The translations under genes and the position numbers were made by a program. A stretch of 64,000 bases of DNA, from positions 992,001-1,056,000 of the forward strand of contig NZ_CP112874.1 of assembly GCF_029910235.1 (NCBI RefSeq). Direction: 5' to 3'. Of the stretch, positions 42,965 to 51,548 are shown piece by piece; positions within the stretch are counted from its first letter, which is position 1, and each line of letters opens with the position of its first letter. The notes beneath the pieces were generated by a model. It had not been told where the DNA came from and did not search any database. It worked only from the letters and a program-made list of their open reading frames with translations. The DNA comes from Pseudanabaena galeata CCNP1313 (GTDB lineage: Bacteria; Cyanobacteriota; Cyanobacteriia; Pseudanabaenales; Pseudanabaenaceae).

Positions 42965-44755
42965 ATGACCAACTACAACGCGATCGCCGAATCCAATAAC
43001 TTTATCATTCTTGAACAATACAGCAAGCAATCAAGAGTTAAGGAAAGCTACCAAAGCGAATATGACTTAGAGGGCGAGTTTATTCAGGATTTAGTAAATC
43101 AAGGCTATCAATACCTACCCAGCATCACCACCCCCCAAACCATGTTAGCCAACGTCCGCGAGCAATTGCAGACACTAAATAACGTGCAGTTTAGCGATCG
43201 CGAATGGCAGCGTTTTGTCGAAACCTATTTAGATAAACCGAGCGACAGCATTACCGATAAAACCCGCAAAATCCATGACGACTATATCCTTGATTTTACA
43301 TTTGATGATGACCGCATTCAAAACATCTACCTCCTCGACAAAAAGAACCTTGCCCGTAACAAAGTCCAAGTCATCAAGCAATTTGAACAAAAGGGTAAAC
43401 AAGCCAATCGCTACGATGTCACCATCTTGGTAAACGGCTTACCCCTCGTCCAAATAGAACTAAAAAAGCGCGGCGTAGCCATTCGGGAAGCCTTTAACCA
43501 AGTGCATCGCTACAGCAAAGAAAGCTTTAACGCCGAACATTCCCTCTATAAATATCTGCAACTGTTTGTCATTACCAACGGAACCGATACCCGCTACTTT
43601 GCCAACACCACCCAGCGCAATAAAAATAGCTTTGACTTCACCATGAACTGGGCGAAAGCCGATAACAACCTGATCAAAGACCTGAAAGACTTTACCACCA
43701 CATTTTTTCAGAAAAATACTCTGCTCAGTGTCTTATTGCAGTATTCAGTTTTTGATGTGAATGATACTTTGCTGGTGATGCGCCCCTACCAGATTGCCGC
43801 CACCGAGCGCATTTTGTGGAAAATCAACAGCGCTTACCAAGCCAAACAATGGAGCAAAATTGAGAGCGGCGGCTATATCTGGCACACCACAGGCTCAGGC
43901 AAAACCCTAACCAGCTTTAAGGCGGCACGACTGGCGACCGAACTAGATTTTATCGACAAGGTGTTTTTTGTGGTCGATCGCAAAGACCTCGATTACCAAA
44001 CCATGAAGGAATATCAACGCTTTTCGCCCGATAGCGTCAATGGCTCCAACAGCACGGCGGGGCTGAAAAGTAATCTGGATAAAGACGACAACAAAATCAT
44101 CGTCACCACGATCCAGAAACTGAATAACCTGATGAAAACCGAAAGCGACCTAGCCATCTACAACAAGCAGGTCGTATTTATTTTTGATGAATGCCACCGC
44201 AGCCAGTTTGGTGAGGCGCAGAAGAACCTACGGAAAAAATTCAAGAAGTTTTATCAGTTTGGATTCACTGGCACGCCCATTTTTCCGCAAAACGCTCTGG
44301 GTGCAGACACCACCGCCAGCGTGTTTGGTCGTGAGCTACATTCCTATGTGATCACCGACGCGATCCGTGATGAAAAAGTACTGAAGTTCAAGGTGGATTA
44401 CAACGATGTGCGCCCAAAATTCAAAGCCATTGAAACCGAGCAGGACGAGCAGAAGCTAAACGCCGCCGAAAACAAACAAGCCCTGTTACACCCCAATCGC
44501 ATTCGCGAGATTTCCCAATACATCTTGAATAACTTCCGCCAAAAAACGCACCGCTTGCAAGGGGGCGCTTATCAAGCCAGCAAGGGCTTTAATGCCCTGT
44601 TTGCCGTGAGCAGTGTGGACGCTGCCAAGCTGTATTACGAAACATTTAAGCAGTTGCAATCTCAAGAACCCCCTCTAACTCCCCCTTTTGAAGGGGGAGA
44701 ACCGAGCCTCCCCCCTGCTAAGGGGGGACTGAGGGGGGGGTACAAAAAACCCTAA
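42965..44755 (+). CDS. hsdR: Type I restriction HsdR, N-terminal part up to a frameshift
   Basis: 596 residues. The nuclease domain has D151, E165 and K167 (QIELKK). The helicase part has TGSGKT at 309-314, DECH at 408-411 and a GFTGTP motif near 433-438. The frame then enters a C/G-rich repeat (about 44669-44741, encoding [20 protein letters not shown]) and stops. The natural continuation [15 protein letters not shown] is in another frame immediately afterwards. One extra base in the G8 tract at 44733-44740 would restore a single frame of about 1060 codons. Confidence 0.9.
   Translation: MTNYNAIAESNNFIILEQYSKQSRVKESYQSEYDLEGEFIQDLVNQGYQYLPSITTPQTMLANVREQLQTLNNVQFSDREWQRFVETYLDKPSDSITDKTRKIHDDYILDFTFDDDRIQNIYLLDKKNLARNKVQVIKQFEQKGKQANRYDVTILVNGLPLVQIELKKRGVAIREAFNQVHRYSKESFNAEHSLYKYLQLFVITNGTDTRYFANTTQRNKNSFDFTMNWAKADNNLIKDLKDFTTTFFQKNTLLSVLLQYSVFDVNDTLLVMRPYQIAATERILWKINSAYQAKQWSKIESGGYIWHTTGSGKTLTSFKAARLATELDFIDKVFFVVDRKDLDYQTMKEYQRFSPDSVNGSNSTAGLKSNLDKDDNKIIVTTIQKLNNLMKTESDLAIYNKQVVFIFDECHRSQFGEAQKNLRKKFKKFYQFGFTGTPIFPQNALGADTTASVFGRELHSYVITDAIRDEKVLKFKVDYNDVRPKFKAIETEQDEQKLNAAENKQALLHPNRIREISQYILNNFRQKTHRLQGGAYQASKGFNALFAVSSVDAAKLYYETFKQLQSQEPPLTPPFEGGEPSLPPAKGGLRGGYKKP
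44670..44742. repeat. C/G-rich repeat inside hsdR with a G8 tract
   Basis: CCCCCTCTAACTCCCCCTTT and CCTCCCCCCTGCTAAGGG hairpins end in a run of eight G (44733-44740). It has the same layout as the repeats in fic and at 46448. It replaces a short variable link between helicase subdomains. Confidence 0.82.
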
Positions 44756-44802
44756 AAATCGCCACCATTTTTTCCTTTGCCGCCAATGAAGCACAGGATG
44801 CA

Positions 44803-46149
44803 GTGGGAGAGATATCGGATGAAGGCTTTGATGTATCAGCCATGAATAGCAGCGCCAAAGAATTTTTGAGTGTGGCGATCGCTGACTATAACGCCCTGTT
44901 TAAAACCAACTTCAGCGTCGATAACAACGGTTTTCAAAACTACTACCGCGATCTTGCCAAGCAAGTAAAAGCCAAAGAAATCGACCTGCTGATCGTGGTG
45001 GGGATGTTCCTGACGGGATTTGATGCGCCTACCCTCAATACCCTGTTTGTCGATAAAAACCTGCGCTATCACGGTTTGCTGCAAGCCTATTCGCGCACCA
45101 ACCGCATTTATGATGCCACCAAAACCTTTGGCAATATCGTCACCTTCCGCGATTTAGAACAAGCCACCATCGATGCCATTACCCTGTTTGGCGATAAAAA
45201 CACCAAAAACGTGGTGCTGGAAAAAAGCTACAGGGAATACATGGGCGGCTTTACCGATGTGGTGACGGGTGAAGCACGGCGCGGCTTTGTGGAGGTGGTG
45301 ACAGAATTAGAACAGCGTTTTCCCAACCCCGACGAGATTGTTTTAGAAAAAGATAAAAAAGACTTTGCCAAGCTATTTGGTGAATATTTGCGCGTGGAAA
45401 ACGTATTGCAAAATTACGATGAATTTGCCAGCCTGAGAGCCTTGCAATATGTCGATGTGAATGACTCGGCGGCAGTTGAAGTATTTAAAGCCAAGCATTA
45501 TTTAAGTGATGAAGCCCTGACGACACTGCAAACAATCAAGGTTCCGAGCGATCGCACCATTCAAGATTACCGATCCACCTACAACGATATCCGCGACTGG
45601 TTGCGCCGTGAAAAAGCGGGGAGCGAAAAAGAAAAATCCGCGATCGATTGGGATGATGTGGTGTTTGAAGTGGATTTGCTAAAATCCCAAGAAATCAATC
45701 TGGATTACATTCTTGAGCTAATTTTTGAGCAGAATAAAAAGAATAAAAGTAAGGGCGAATTGATCGAAGAAGTGCGCCGCTTGATTCGAGCCAGCCTAGG
45801 TAATCGCGCTAAAGAAAGCCTAATTGTGGATTTTATTAATCAAACCAATCTCGATGAGATGGCAGATAAAGCCAACATCATTGATACATTCTATAAATTT
45901 GCCCAAGCCGAGCAAGCCCGCGAAGCTGATGAGTTGATTCGTTCCGAAGGCTTGAAGGTCGAAGAAGCCAAGCGTTATATCAGGGTCTCCCTGAAACGCG
46001 AGTTCGCCAGCGAGAATGGGACTGAGTTAAATTCAACACTGCCGAAAATGAGTCCGCTTAATGCACAATACAAAACCAAGAAACAAAGCGTTTTCCAAAA
46101 AATTGCAGCGTTTGTTGAGAAGTTTAAAGGCGTAGGCGGTCAGATTTAG
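44803..46149 (+). CDS. hsdR: Type I restriction HsdR, C-terminal part after the frameshift
   Basis: 448 residues from a GTG, but family sequence starts before it at 44755 ([17 protein letters not shown]). It contains the second helicase half, with [20 protein letters not shown] and [11 protein letters not shown] motifs, and the helical C-terminal region that binds the methylase core. By itself it has no nuclease or Walker A. With the 5' part it would form a normal-length HsdR. Confidence 0.88.
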   Translation: MGEISDEGFDVSAMNSSAKEFLSVAIADYNALFKTNFSVDNNGFQNYYRDLAKQVKAKEIDLLIVVGMFLTGFDAPTLNTLFVDKNLRYHGLLQAYSRTNRIYDATKTFGNIVTFRDLEQATIDAITLFGDKNTKNVVLEKSYREYMGGFTDVVTGEARRGFVEVVTELEQRFPNPDEIVLEKDKKDFAKLFGEYLRVENVLQNYDEFASLRALQYVDVNDSAAVEVFKAKHYLSDEALTTLQTIKVPSDRTIQDYRSTYNDIRDWLRREKAGSEKEKSAIDWDDVVFEVDLLKSQEINLDYILELIFEQNKKNKSKGELIEEVRRLIRASLGNRAKESLIVDFINQTNLDEMADKANIIDTFYKFAQAEQAREADELIRSEGLKVEEAKRYIRVSLKREFASENGTELNSTLPKMSPLNAQYKTKKQSVFQKIAAFVEKFKGVGGQI

Positions 46150-46179
46150 GACTGCTTTTCTTGTTCCCCTCGCCCTTAG

Positions 46180-46420
46180 AAACTATTTAAGAATTACTTT
46201 TTAGTATAAAAAAACTAAAAGATCCCCCTCAATCCCCCTTAAAAAGGGGGAAGAAGATAATTCTCCCCCCTTTTTATACCAAAACAAAAAATGGCGTAGC
46301 CATTTTTTGTTTTTAAAACCCTTACTGGGTTTGGTTTTCAATTCACAAAAGTGTTGCTACACTTTCGTGAATTGGTATTAAGGGGGGCTGGGGGGGATCT
46401 AGACAATTCTTAAATGGCTT
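46180..46420. mobile_element. C/G-rich palindromic element carrying a nested 101-bp element
   Basis: Ends AAACTATTTAAGAATT and AATTCTTAAATGGCTT bound the family interior. The 101-bp TACCAA element has inserted at 46277-46377. Confidence 0.82.
46277..46377. mobile_element. 101-bp TACCAA element, copy 2, nested, TTA duplication
   Basis: TACCAAAACAAAAAATGGCG to GTGAATTGGTA, with TTA at 46274-46276 and 46378-46380. Removing it and one TTA restores CCCCCCTTTTTAAGGGGGG of the host repeat. Confidence 0.87.
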
Positions 46421-46429
46421 CTTAGAGAG

Positions 46430-46567
46430 TGTTTGAGAAGTTTTTACCCCCTCTAACTCCCCCTTTACAAGGGGGAGAATCTGAGTTTCCCCCCTTTGCA
46501 AGGGGGGGATTAAGGGGGGTAAAAGCAGAAATTTACGCTAAATAAGAGACTTCTCAAACATGCTCTA
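46430..46567. mobile_element. Second C/G-rich palindromic element with TTTGAGAAGT ends
   Basis: Inverted ends AGAGTGTTTGAGAAGT and ACTTCTCAAACATGCTCT enclose TTTTACCCCCTCTAACTCCC and the complementary half. The core resembles the repeats inside fic and hsdR, so it could be the intact form of those. Confidence 0.75.
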
Positions 46568-46637
46568 ATGGGAGAGGGGCTAGGGGTGAGGGTTTTAGAA
46601 AATTTTGCGTAAGTCCTAATAGAGTTGAGCAATAGGC

Positions 46638-48251
46638 TTATTCTGGCTCTCCTTCCGTTTTTGTGGCAGCAGAAGTTGGCAAACTAGGAAGATAAATGGT
46701 TTCTATAGAATTGGGAGAAAACACATTGTTAGTATTATTTGCGGCTAAATTCTTTCGTTTACCCAGCCAATAGCCCCCATAAACCGCGCCGCCGACTACA
46801 CCTGTGGCAATCAGGAAACTCCACCAAGGCAGAGATAGCGCGTTGTTACTATCTACTTTAGTCTCTTCAACCGCAGCCTTATTGGGATTACCGCGCAGCG
46901 ATTGGGCATAAAGCAAAGGCGCTCCCTCAGTCACGATGCGATCGCCTTCAAACAAACCACTTTTTACTTCCACAAATCCATCGGAGACTTGACCGAGTTC
47001 TACTTCCGTTGGCTCAAAGGATTTACCGTTCTCCACATAGACCAATTTTTTACCTTGTACATCCACCACCGCGATCACAGGAATTGCGATCACAGGACTT
47101 AAGGCTTGACTGGTGAGAAGCTCCAATTCTGCAAACATCCCCGCCTTTAGCTGTCCATTGGCATTATTAATTTCTGCCTTAACAGGGATCACGCGCTGTT
47201 CACCTGCAATTACCGAACCGATGGTGGTAATTGTGCCTTGTAGCTTTGTATTAGTTGGGGAATTGGTTGATATTCCTGCCACAGTGACATTAATCTTTTG
47301 TCCGATCTTGATGCGATTGATATCCTTTTCAAAAATATTTGCGGTGGCAAAGACGCGGCGATCGTTCACAATCGTCATAATCGATTTACCTGCCTCTTCA
47401 AAACCTTCGCCAATCGTGGCTTCGCGATCGCTAACTACACCTGAAATCGGCGCAGCAATTGTCACCCTTCCGTCAGCGTCAGCATTAGAATCTAACTGTC
47501 GTAAACGAGCAGCATATGCCGAACCACTTAACTCAATTCTCGATTGCGCTGCTTCTAGCATTGCTTCAGCTTTGGTGACTTGAGCCGCCGCTTCTAGCAA
47601 TGGTAAACGACCTGATGCTTTGGATAAATTAGATTTAGCAGCCAGAAATCGGCTTTCCGATTCCTGAAATTGTCGCCTTGCGATCGCCCCACTTGCCAGT
47701 AATTCGCGATCGCGATCGTAACGTTCCTGATCAATCTTTAATTCAGTTTCCGCTTGACGCAGTTCCGCTTCCACAATTTGCTGTTGATTGCCATAGTTCT
47801 GTTTCGCAAATTGCAAATTAGCGATCGCCTCCTGCACACTTGCCACAGCGTCAGATTGTTTCTCTAGGGCATTCACCCGCAAATCCGTCAGTTCAGGACT
47901 AGATAGCACTGCGACTACTTGCCCCGCTTCCACCTTATCCCCAGGTTGCACTAACAACGAAATCAAAGTTCCCTTAATCGGTGATGTCACTTTCACTTTG
48001 CCATCGGGTAAAGGTTCAATCTGTCCCGTCGCTTTGATAGCGATCGCCATAGTTTTCTTGCTGACAGATTCAACTTTGATGCCCACTTTTTGAGCCGTAT
48101 TCTGATCAATTTCAATCGCCGATGGATTGGCGATCGCATCACCATGTCCAAATTCATCGCCATGTCCTGCATGGGCAAGGATTGCTACAGGATTAAGCAA
48201 GGGATTGACAAGCAAAACTAAGCTCAGACAAGTGCCATAAATTCTTTTCAT
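46638..48251 (-). CDS. Metal-type RND efflux periplasmic adaptor (CusB/CzcB-like)
   Basis: A 537-residue membrane fusion protein. A signal peptide ends near residue 26 and is followed by the histidine-rich HAGHGDEFGHGD, which could bind metal. A barrel-sandwich hybrid half (VKVTSPIKGTLISLLVQPGD) and a long coiled coil (about 120-235) follow, then the second lipoyl half and a beta-barrel (about 280-440). A hydrophobic segment near the C-terminus (about 480-500) is unusual for the family. It would link an inner-membrane RND pump to an outer-membrane channel, but neither is in the window. The next gene upstream is a DUF305 lipoprotein. Confidence 0.86.
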   Translation of the reverse strand: MKRIYGTCLSLVLLVNPLLNPVAILAHAGHGDEFGHGDAIANPSAIEIDQNTAQKVGIKVESVSKKTMAIAIKATGQIEPLPDGKVKVTSPIKGTLISLLVQPGDKVEAGQVVAVLSSPELTDLRVNALEKQSDAVASVQEAIANLQFAKQNYGNQQQIVEAELRQAETELKIDQERYDRDRELLASGAIARRQFQESESRFLAAKSNLSKASGRLPLLEAAAQVTKAEAMLEAAQSRIELSGSAYAARLRQLDSNADADGRVTIAAPISGVVSDREATIGEGFEEAGKSIMTIVNDRRVFATANIFEKDINRIKIGQKINVTVAGISTNSPTNTKLQGTITTIGSVIAGEQRVIPVKAEINNANGQLKAGMFAELELLTSQALSPVIAIPVIAVVDVQGKKLVYVENGKSFEPTEVELGQVSDGFVEVKSGLFEGDRIVTEGAPLLYAQSLRGNPNKAAVEETKVDSNNALSLPWWSFLIATGVVGGAVYGGYWLGKRKNLAANNTNNVFSPNSIETIYLPSLPTSAATKTEGEPE

Positions 48252-48359
48252 AAATCGCCCCTACTACATCTAGGATTTGCACCGAACCAACTTGAAACCC
48301 TCACCACATGTAAGGGCAATTCATGAATTGCCCTTACATGTGTGTGGTGCTAAACATTT

Positions 48360-49070
48360 CTACTTGCCGTACCAAGCTCTGCGCCATGCTTGCATCTGTT
48401 CAATTTCTGCTTTTTGAGAATCAAGAATCTCTTGAGCGAGTTTCTGAATTTCAGGACGTTTTGACTTGGCGATCGCATCCTTTGCCATCACTAAAGCCCC
48501 TTCGTGGTGAGGAATCATGGCTTCGATAAATCGCAAATCAAATTGAGCATCGGCACTTCCCAAATCCATAGTCATCATCATGTTTTTACGAAATTCTGGA
48601 CTCATTTCCATGGAGTGCTTCATGTCTTCGTGCCACATCACTAACTTGTCTCCAGCCTTGGGATACCATGCTTTGCGCCATTCCCCCATCTGCGCGATCT
48701 CTTTTTCCTGTGCGGCAATAATCTCGTTAGCTAACTTCCGTAATTCAGGACGCTGAGAATTCTTTAAGACATCCTGTGCCATGGCGATCGCGCCTTGATG
48801 ATGGGGTGTCATGCCATCAATAAACCGCAGGTCATATTCGGCATCAGCCACTCCCAAATCCATAGAATCATGGGACATCATGCCACCTGAATGATTCATT
48901 GACGATGGTTTACCTGCTTGCTTTTCGGTCTTTATTGCTTCGGGTTTTGCCGTTGCCGTCTCTGCTGATGTTTGAGTGCTAGCTGTGCAAGCCGCTAAAT
49001 TACTACTTGCCGCCGCTAAAATTAGTAAAGTTGAGGCTAATCGTCGTTTTGCAGTAAATAACATAGTCAT
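48360..49070 (-). CDS. DUF305 lipoprotein with two domain copies
   Basis: About 236 residues from the start at 49070. The signal peptide ends in lipobox LAAC, so it is lipid-anchored outside the cytoplasm. Two DUF305 units follow (RFIDGMTPHHQGAIAMAQ near 88-105 and RFIEAMIPHHEGALVMAKDA near 177-196), each with the HH pair and methionines near MMSHDSM and MMMTM that could bind copper. The family is often near copper or silver resistance genes, consistent with the efflux adaptor next door. The open frame to 49148 adds a stretch without support. Confidence 0.87.
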   Translation of the reverse strand: MTMLFTAKRRLASTLLILAAASSNLAACTASTQTSAETATAKPEAIKTEKQAGKPSSMNHSGGMMSHDSMDLGVADAEYDLRFIDGMTPHHQGAIAMAQDVLKNSQRPELRKLANEIIAAQEKEIAQMGEWRKAWYPKAGDKLVMWHEDMKHSMEMSPEFRKNMMMTMDLGSADAQFDLRFIEAMIPHHEGALVMAKDAIAKSKRPEIQKLAQEILDSQKAEIEQMQAWRRAWYGK

Positions 49071-49306
49071 ATCTTGAACAGTGCATAGGATTCTTATACT
49101 GTAGTGTTTCATAAGAAAATGAAATGAGCATGAAAAGGCAAATCTCAAAAGTAAAGCTTGACTCGAATGGTATCACTAGCCTGCTCTAGTAGCATGTGTG
49201 ATCGCTTGATTGCTTGTTGAAAAGTTTATGAGTATGGTGATCGATGGTTAGGGGGATTGAATAGGTGCTTAATTTGTTAATGTATGTTGAGTAAACATGG
49301 AAAATT

Positions 49307-49723
49307 ATGGCAAAGGATATTTACCATCAGGCTATCAAAAATGCTTTAGTTAAGGATGGTTGGATGATTACGGCTGATCCTTATCCGCTAGAGTATGAAG
49401 ATCTTGAACTTTTTCCTGATTTAGCTGTGGAAAAATTTATTTCAGAAACACAAAGGCAGCGCAAAATTATTATTGAAATTAAAAGCTTCATTAGTCTTTC
49501 ACTGGTTAAAGACTTTGAGTTAGCTTTGGGGCAGTATATAATTTATCGAGATTTAATTCGATTATTGCAAGATGAATATCAAGAGATTTACTTGGCTATT
49601 AAAGATGAAGTATATAACACCTTCTTCCAAAGAAAATCAATCCAAGCAATAGTCAAATTAAATCAACTTGCTTTACTTGTTGTAAATATAGAAAAGGAAG
49701 AGATAGTGCAATGGACAAATTAA
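49307..49723 (+). CDS. XisH family protein
   Basis: A 138-residue XisH protein (fdxN element excision controlling factor family). AKDIYHQAIKNALVKDGW is near residues 2-19, IIIEIKSFIS near 63-72 and ALGQYIIYRDLI near 81-92; the PD-(D/E)XK-like E/K pair lies in EIKSF. In Anabaena XisH works with XisI and XisF in excision of the fdxN element, but most cyanobacterial copies are in pairs with XisI away from any such element, as here. The stop overlaps xisI by 13 bases. Confidence 0.9.
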   Translation: MAKDIYHQAIKNALVKDGWMITADPYPLEYEDLELFPDLAVEKFISETQRQRKIIIEIKSFISLSLVKDFELALGQYIIYRDLIRLLQDEYQEIYLAIKDEVYNTFFQRKSIQAIVKLNQLALLVVNIEKEEIVQWTN

Positions 49724-50052
49724 CTAATTATCGTCAAATCATTAAAAGCATATTGACGGAGCATGATTATCTTGCTAATCGCTCGGCTAGAAAAAAATAT
49801 CAAACTTGCTTGATTTTTGATGAAGTGCATGATCATTATCTATGGATGTCTATAGATTGGGTTAATCAGAAGAGAATCAATAATACTCATGTTCATATTA
49901 GTATTAAAAATGAGAAGGTTTATATCGAGGAGGATTGGACTGAAGAGGGGATTGCTAATGAGTTGTTAACGGAAGGTATTCCTAAGTCTGATATTGTTTT
50001 GGCTTTTCATGATCCTGAGACTCGGAAGTTAACGGAGTTTGCTGTAGCTTAA
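49711..50052 (+). CDS. XisI family protein
   Basis: A 113-residue XisI protein. YRQIIKSILTEHDYLAN is near 7-23, YQTCLIFDEVHDHYLWMSID near 30-49, VHISIKNEKVYIEEDWTEEG near 61-80 and GIPKSDIVLAFHDPETR near 90-106. It is the usual partner of XisH; the gene start lies inside xisH. Confidence 0.92.
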   Translation: MDKLTNYRQIIKSILTEHDYLANRSARKKYQTCLIFDEVHDHYLWMSIDWVNQKRINNTHVHISIKNEKVYIEEDWTEEGIANELLTEGIPKSDIVLAFHDPETRKLTEFAVA

Positions 50053-50105
50053 AAATTCTACTCATCGTCACCAATAGACTTTTAGAAATTGCCAATATTT
50101 TAGAT

Positions 50106-50480
50106 ATGTTTAGAATGTCATTTAGAAATTTCTCTCTACTTACGGCTATTACTTTTAGCTTGTTTCCCGTATTCTCGGCAAATGCTGGCAAACTACTATT
50201 CAATCCTAGAGAAGCAGTTGCTCAAAAATTTATCAGAGGTCAGTCTACAACACTGGTAATCGCAGATGATGTGAATGTACGAAACTTAGCGACTAGACAA
50301 GGTAATGGGGGATTTGTTTTCGCAACTTTAAGCAAAGGAGATCGAATTTATGTTATAAGCTGTGAAGGTGTTTCAGAAGGAGTTTCTTGGGTTCGTATAT
50401 ATATTCCTGATCTCAAAGAATTTGGATATGTTGCAGAACAGTTTCTACAAAACAATTACAATCAGATTTGTCGCCGTTAG
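50106..50480 (+). CDS. Exported SH3-like domain protein
   Basis: A 124-residue protein. A signal peptide ends near AFSANA (about residue 28). The remainder contains a bacterial SH3-like repeat (ADDVNVRNLATRQGNGGFVF, later GDRIYVISC, WVRIYIPD and FGYVAEQFL). It is probably periplasmic. It lies 48 bases before the ParA-like gene in the same direction, but the two functions are not clearly linked. Confidence 0.78.
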   Translation: MFRMSFRNFSLLTAITFSLFPVFSANAGKLLFNPREAVAQKFIRGQSTTLVIADDVNVRNLATRQGNGGFVFATLSKGDRIYVISCEGVSEGVSWVRIYIPDLKEFGYVAEQFLQNNYNQICRR

Positions 50481-50527
50481 ATAATTCCAAATTACGTTGT
50501 TAAAACATCCATAAACTCGACAAATAA

Positions 50528-51460
50528 ATGAAGATCGGAAACGCTACAGTAATTAGCTTTATAAATCTCAAGGGTGGGGTGGGGAAAACAACATCTGCGG
50601 TAAATGTTGCAGCTACTTTAGCAAAAAGAGAACTCGAACCAAAATCTGGTAATAATAAGAAACCAGCATCAGTTTTACTTATCGATCTAGATCCTCAAAG
50701 CAATGCTTCACTGACGCTTTTGAATAAAGATCAGTATACAGAAATAGATAAAAACAACAAAACACTATACCAACTTTTCGATCATGAAATAAAGAGAGAA
50801 GATGATAGTGAAACATTTAATCTCAATAACATTAGGGTAACGCCTATTGAAGGATTAAAGCTTGATTTACTTCCATCTAGTCTTAAACTTATTGATATTC
50901 AGGACAAACTTGTGGGCTATCATCGCTACTACCTTAGTGCAACAGATATCCTCTTTAATGCTTTACACAAACTAAATGATCCATACGGTAGAGCTTATAC
51001 GCATATTATCGTTGATTGTCCACCGAGTCTTGGACTGATCACTCTAAATGCTCTCTCTCTCAGTCGTTATTTTATAGTTCCAACATTTCTAGACGCTTAT
51101 TCCCATTGGGGATTAGACAAAATTGTTGAACGTGTAGATCGGTTAAAGAAATGCAAAGCTTCCTGTGAAGTTGAATTGCTTGGGGTTCTTTATTCAAAAA
51201 TTGATCCCCAAGCAACGCTTGAAAATAAAAAGTGGGATAGAGAGTTTCGCGAATGGGAAGCAAGAAACATTCGCAAAAGCAAAGCTTCTGTAATATTTAA
51301 AAGTTTTATTAAAAATGCAGATATTATTCGTAAAGCCGAAGCAAATAATCGTCCCCTAATTGAATATACTCCTTCTGATAGTAATTTAAAAAAGCAACAA
51401 GAAATTCATCAGATGGAATGGGAAAATCTAGTTACTGAAATACTAGACCGTACTAAGTAA
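50528..51460 (+). CDS. ParA-like P-loop ATPase
   Basis: A 310-residue ParA/MinD-type protein. The deviant Walker A KGGVGKTT is near residues 14-21, LLIDLDPQSNASL near 50-62 and IIVDCPPSLGLITLNAL near 159-175. ParA proteins segregate DNA or position cargo. No parB or centromere-like repeat is next to it, so it may be an orphan partition ATPase left by a mobile element. A group II intron follows directly. Confidence 0.87.
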   Translation: MKIGNATVISFINLKGGVGKTTSAVNVAATLAKRELEPKSGNNKKPASVLLIDLDPQSNASLTLLNKDQYTEIDKNNKTLYQLFDHEIKREDDSETFNLNNIRVTPIEGLKLDLLPSSLKLIDIQDKLVGYHRYYLSATDILFNALHKLNDPYGRAYTHIIVDCPPSLGLITLNALSLSRYFIVPTFLDAYSHWGLDKIVERVDRLKKCKASCEVELLGVLYSKIDPQATLENKKWDREFREWEARNIRKSKASVIFKSFIKNADIIRKAEANNRPLIEYTPSDSNLKKQQEIHQMEWENLVTEILDRTK

Positions 51461-51548
51461 GTTTCATTTAAACAAAATTATTAATTGCATGATGATGTTC
51501 GCTGTTTTTTGGGAATTGGAGAGGGGAGATCACTGATCTTGTAGGGCG

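Noticed and set aside
49307-50052. Remnant of a developmentally excised fdxN element, suggested by XisH/XisI
   Set aside because: No XisF-type recombinase, fdxN gene or att-like direct repeats are nearby; the pair is common in cyanobacteria without such elements.
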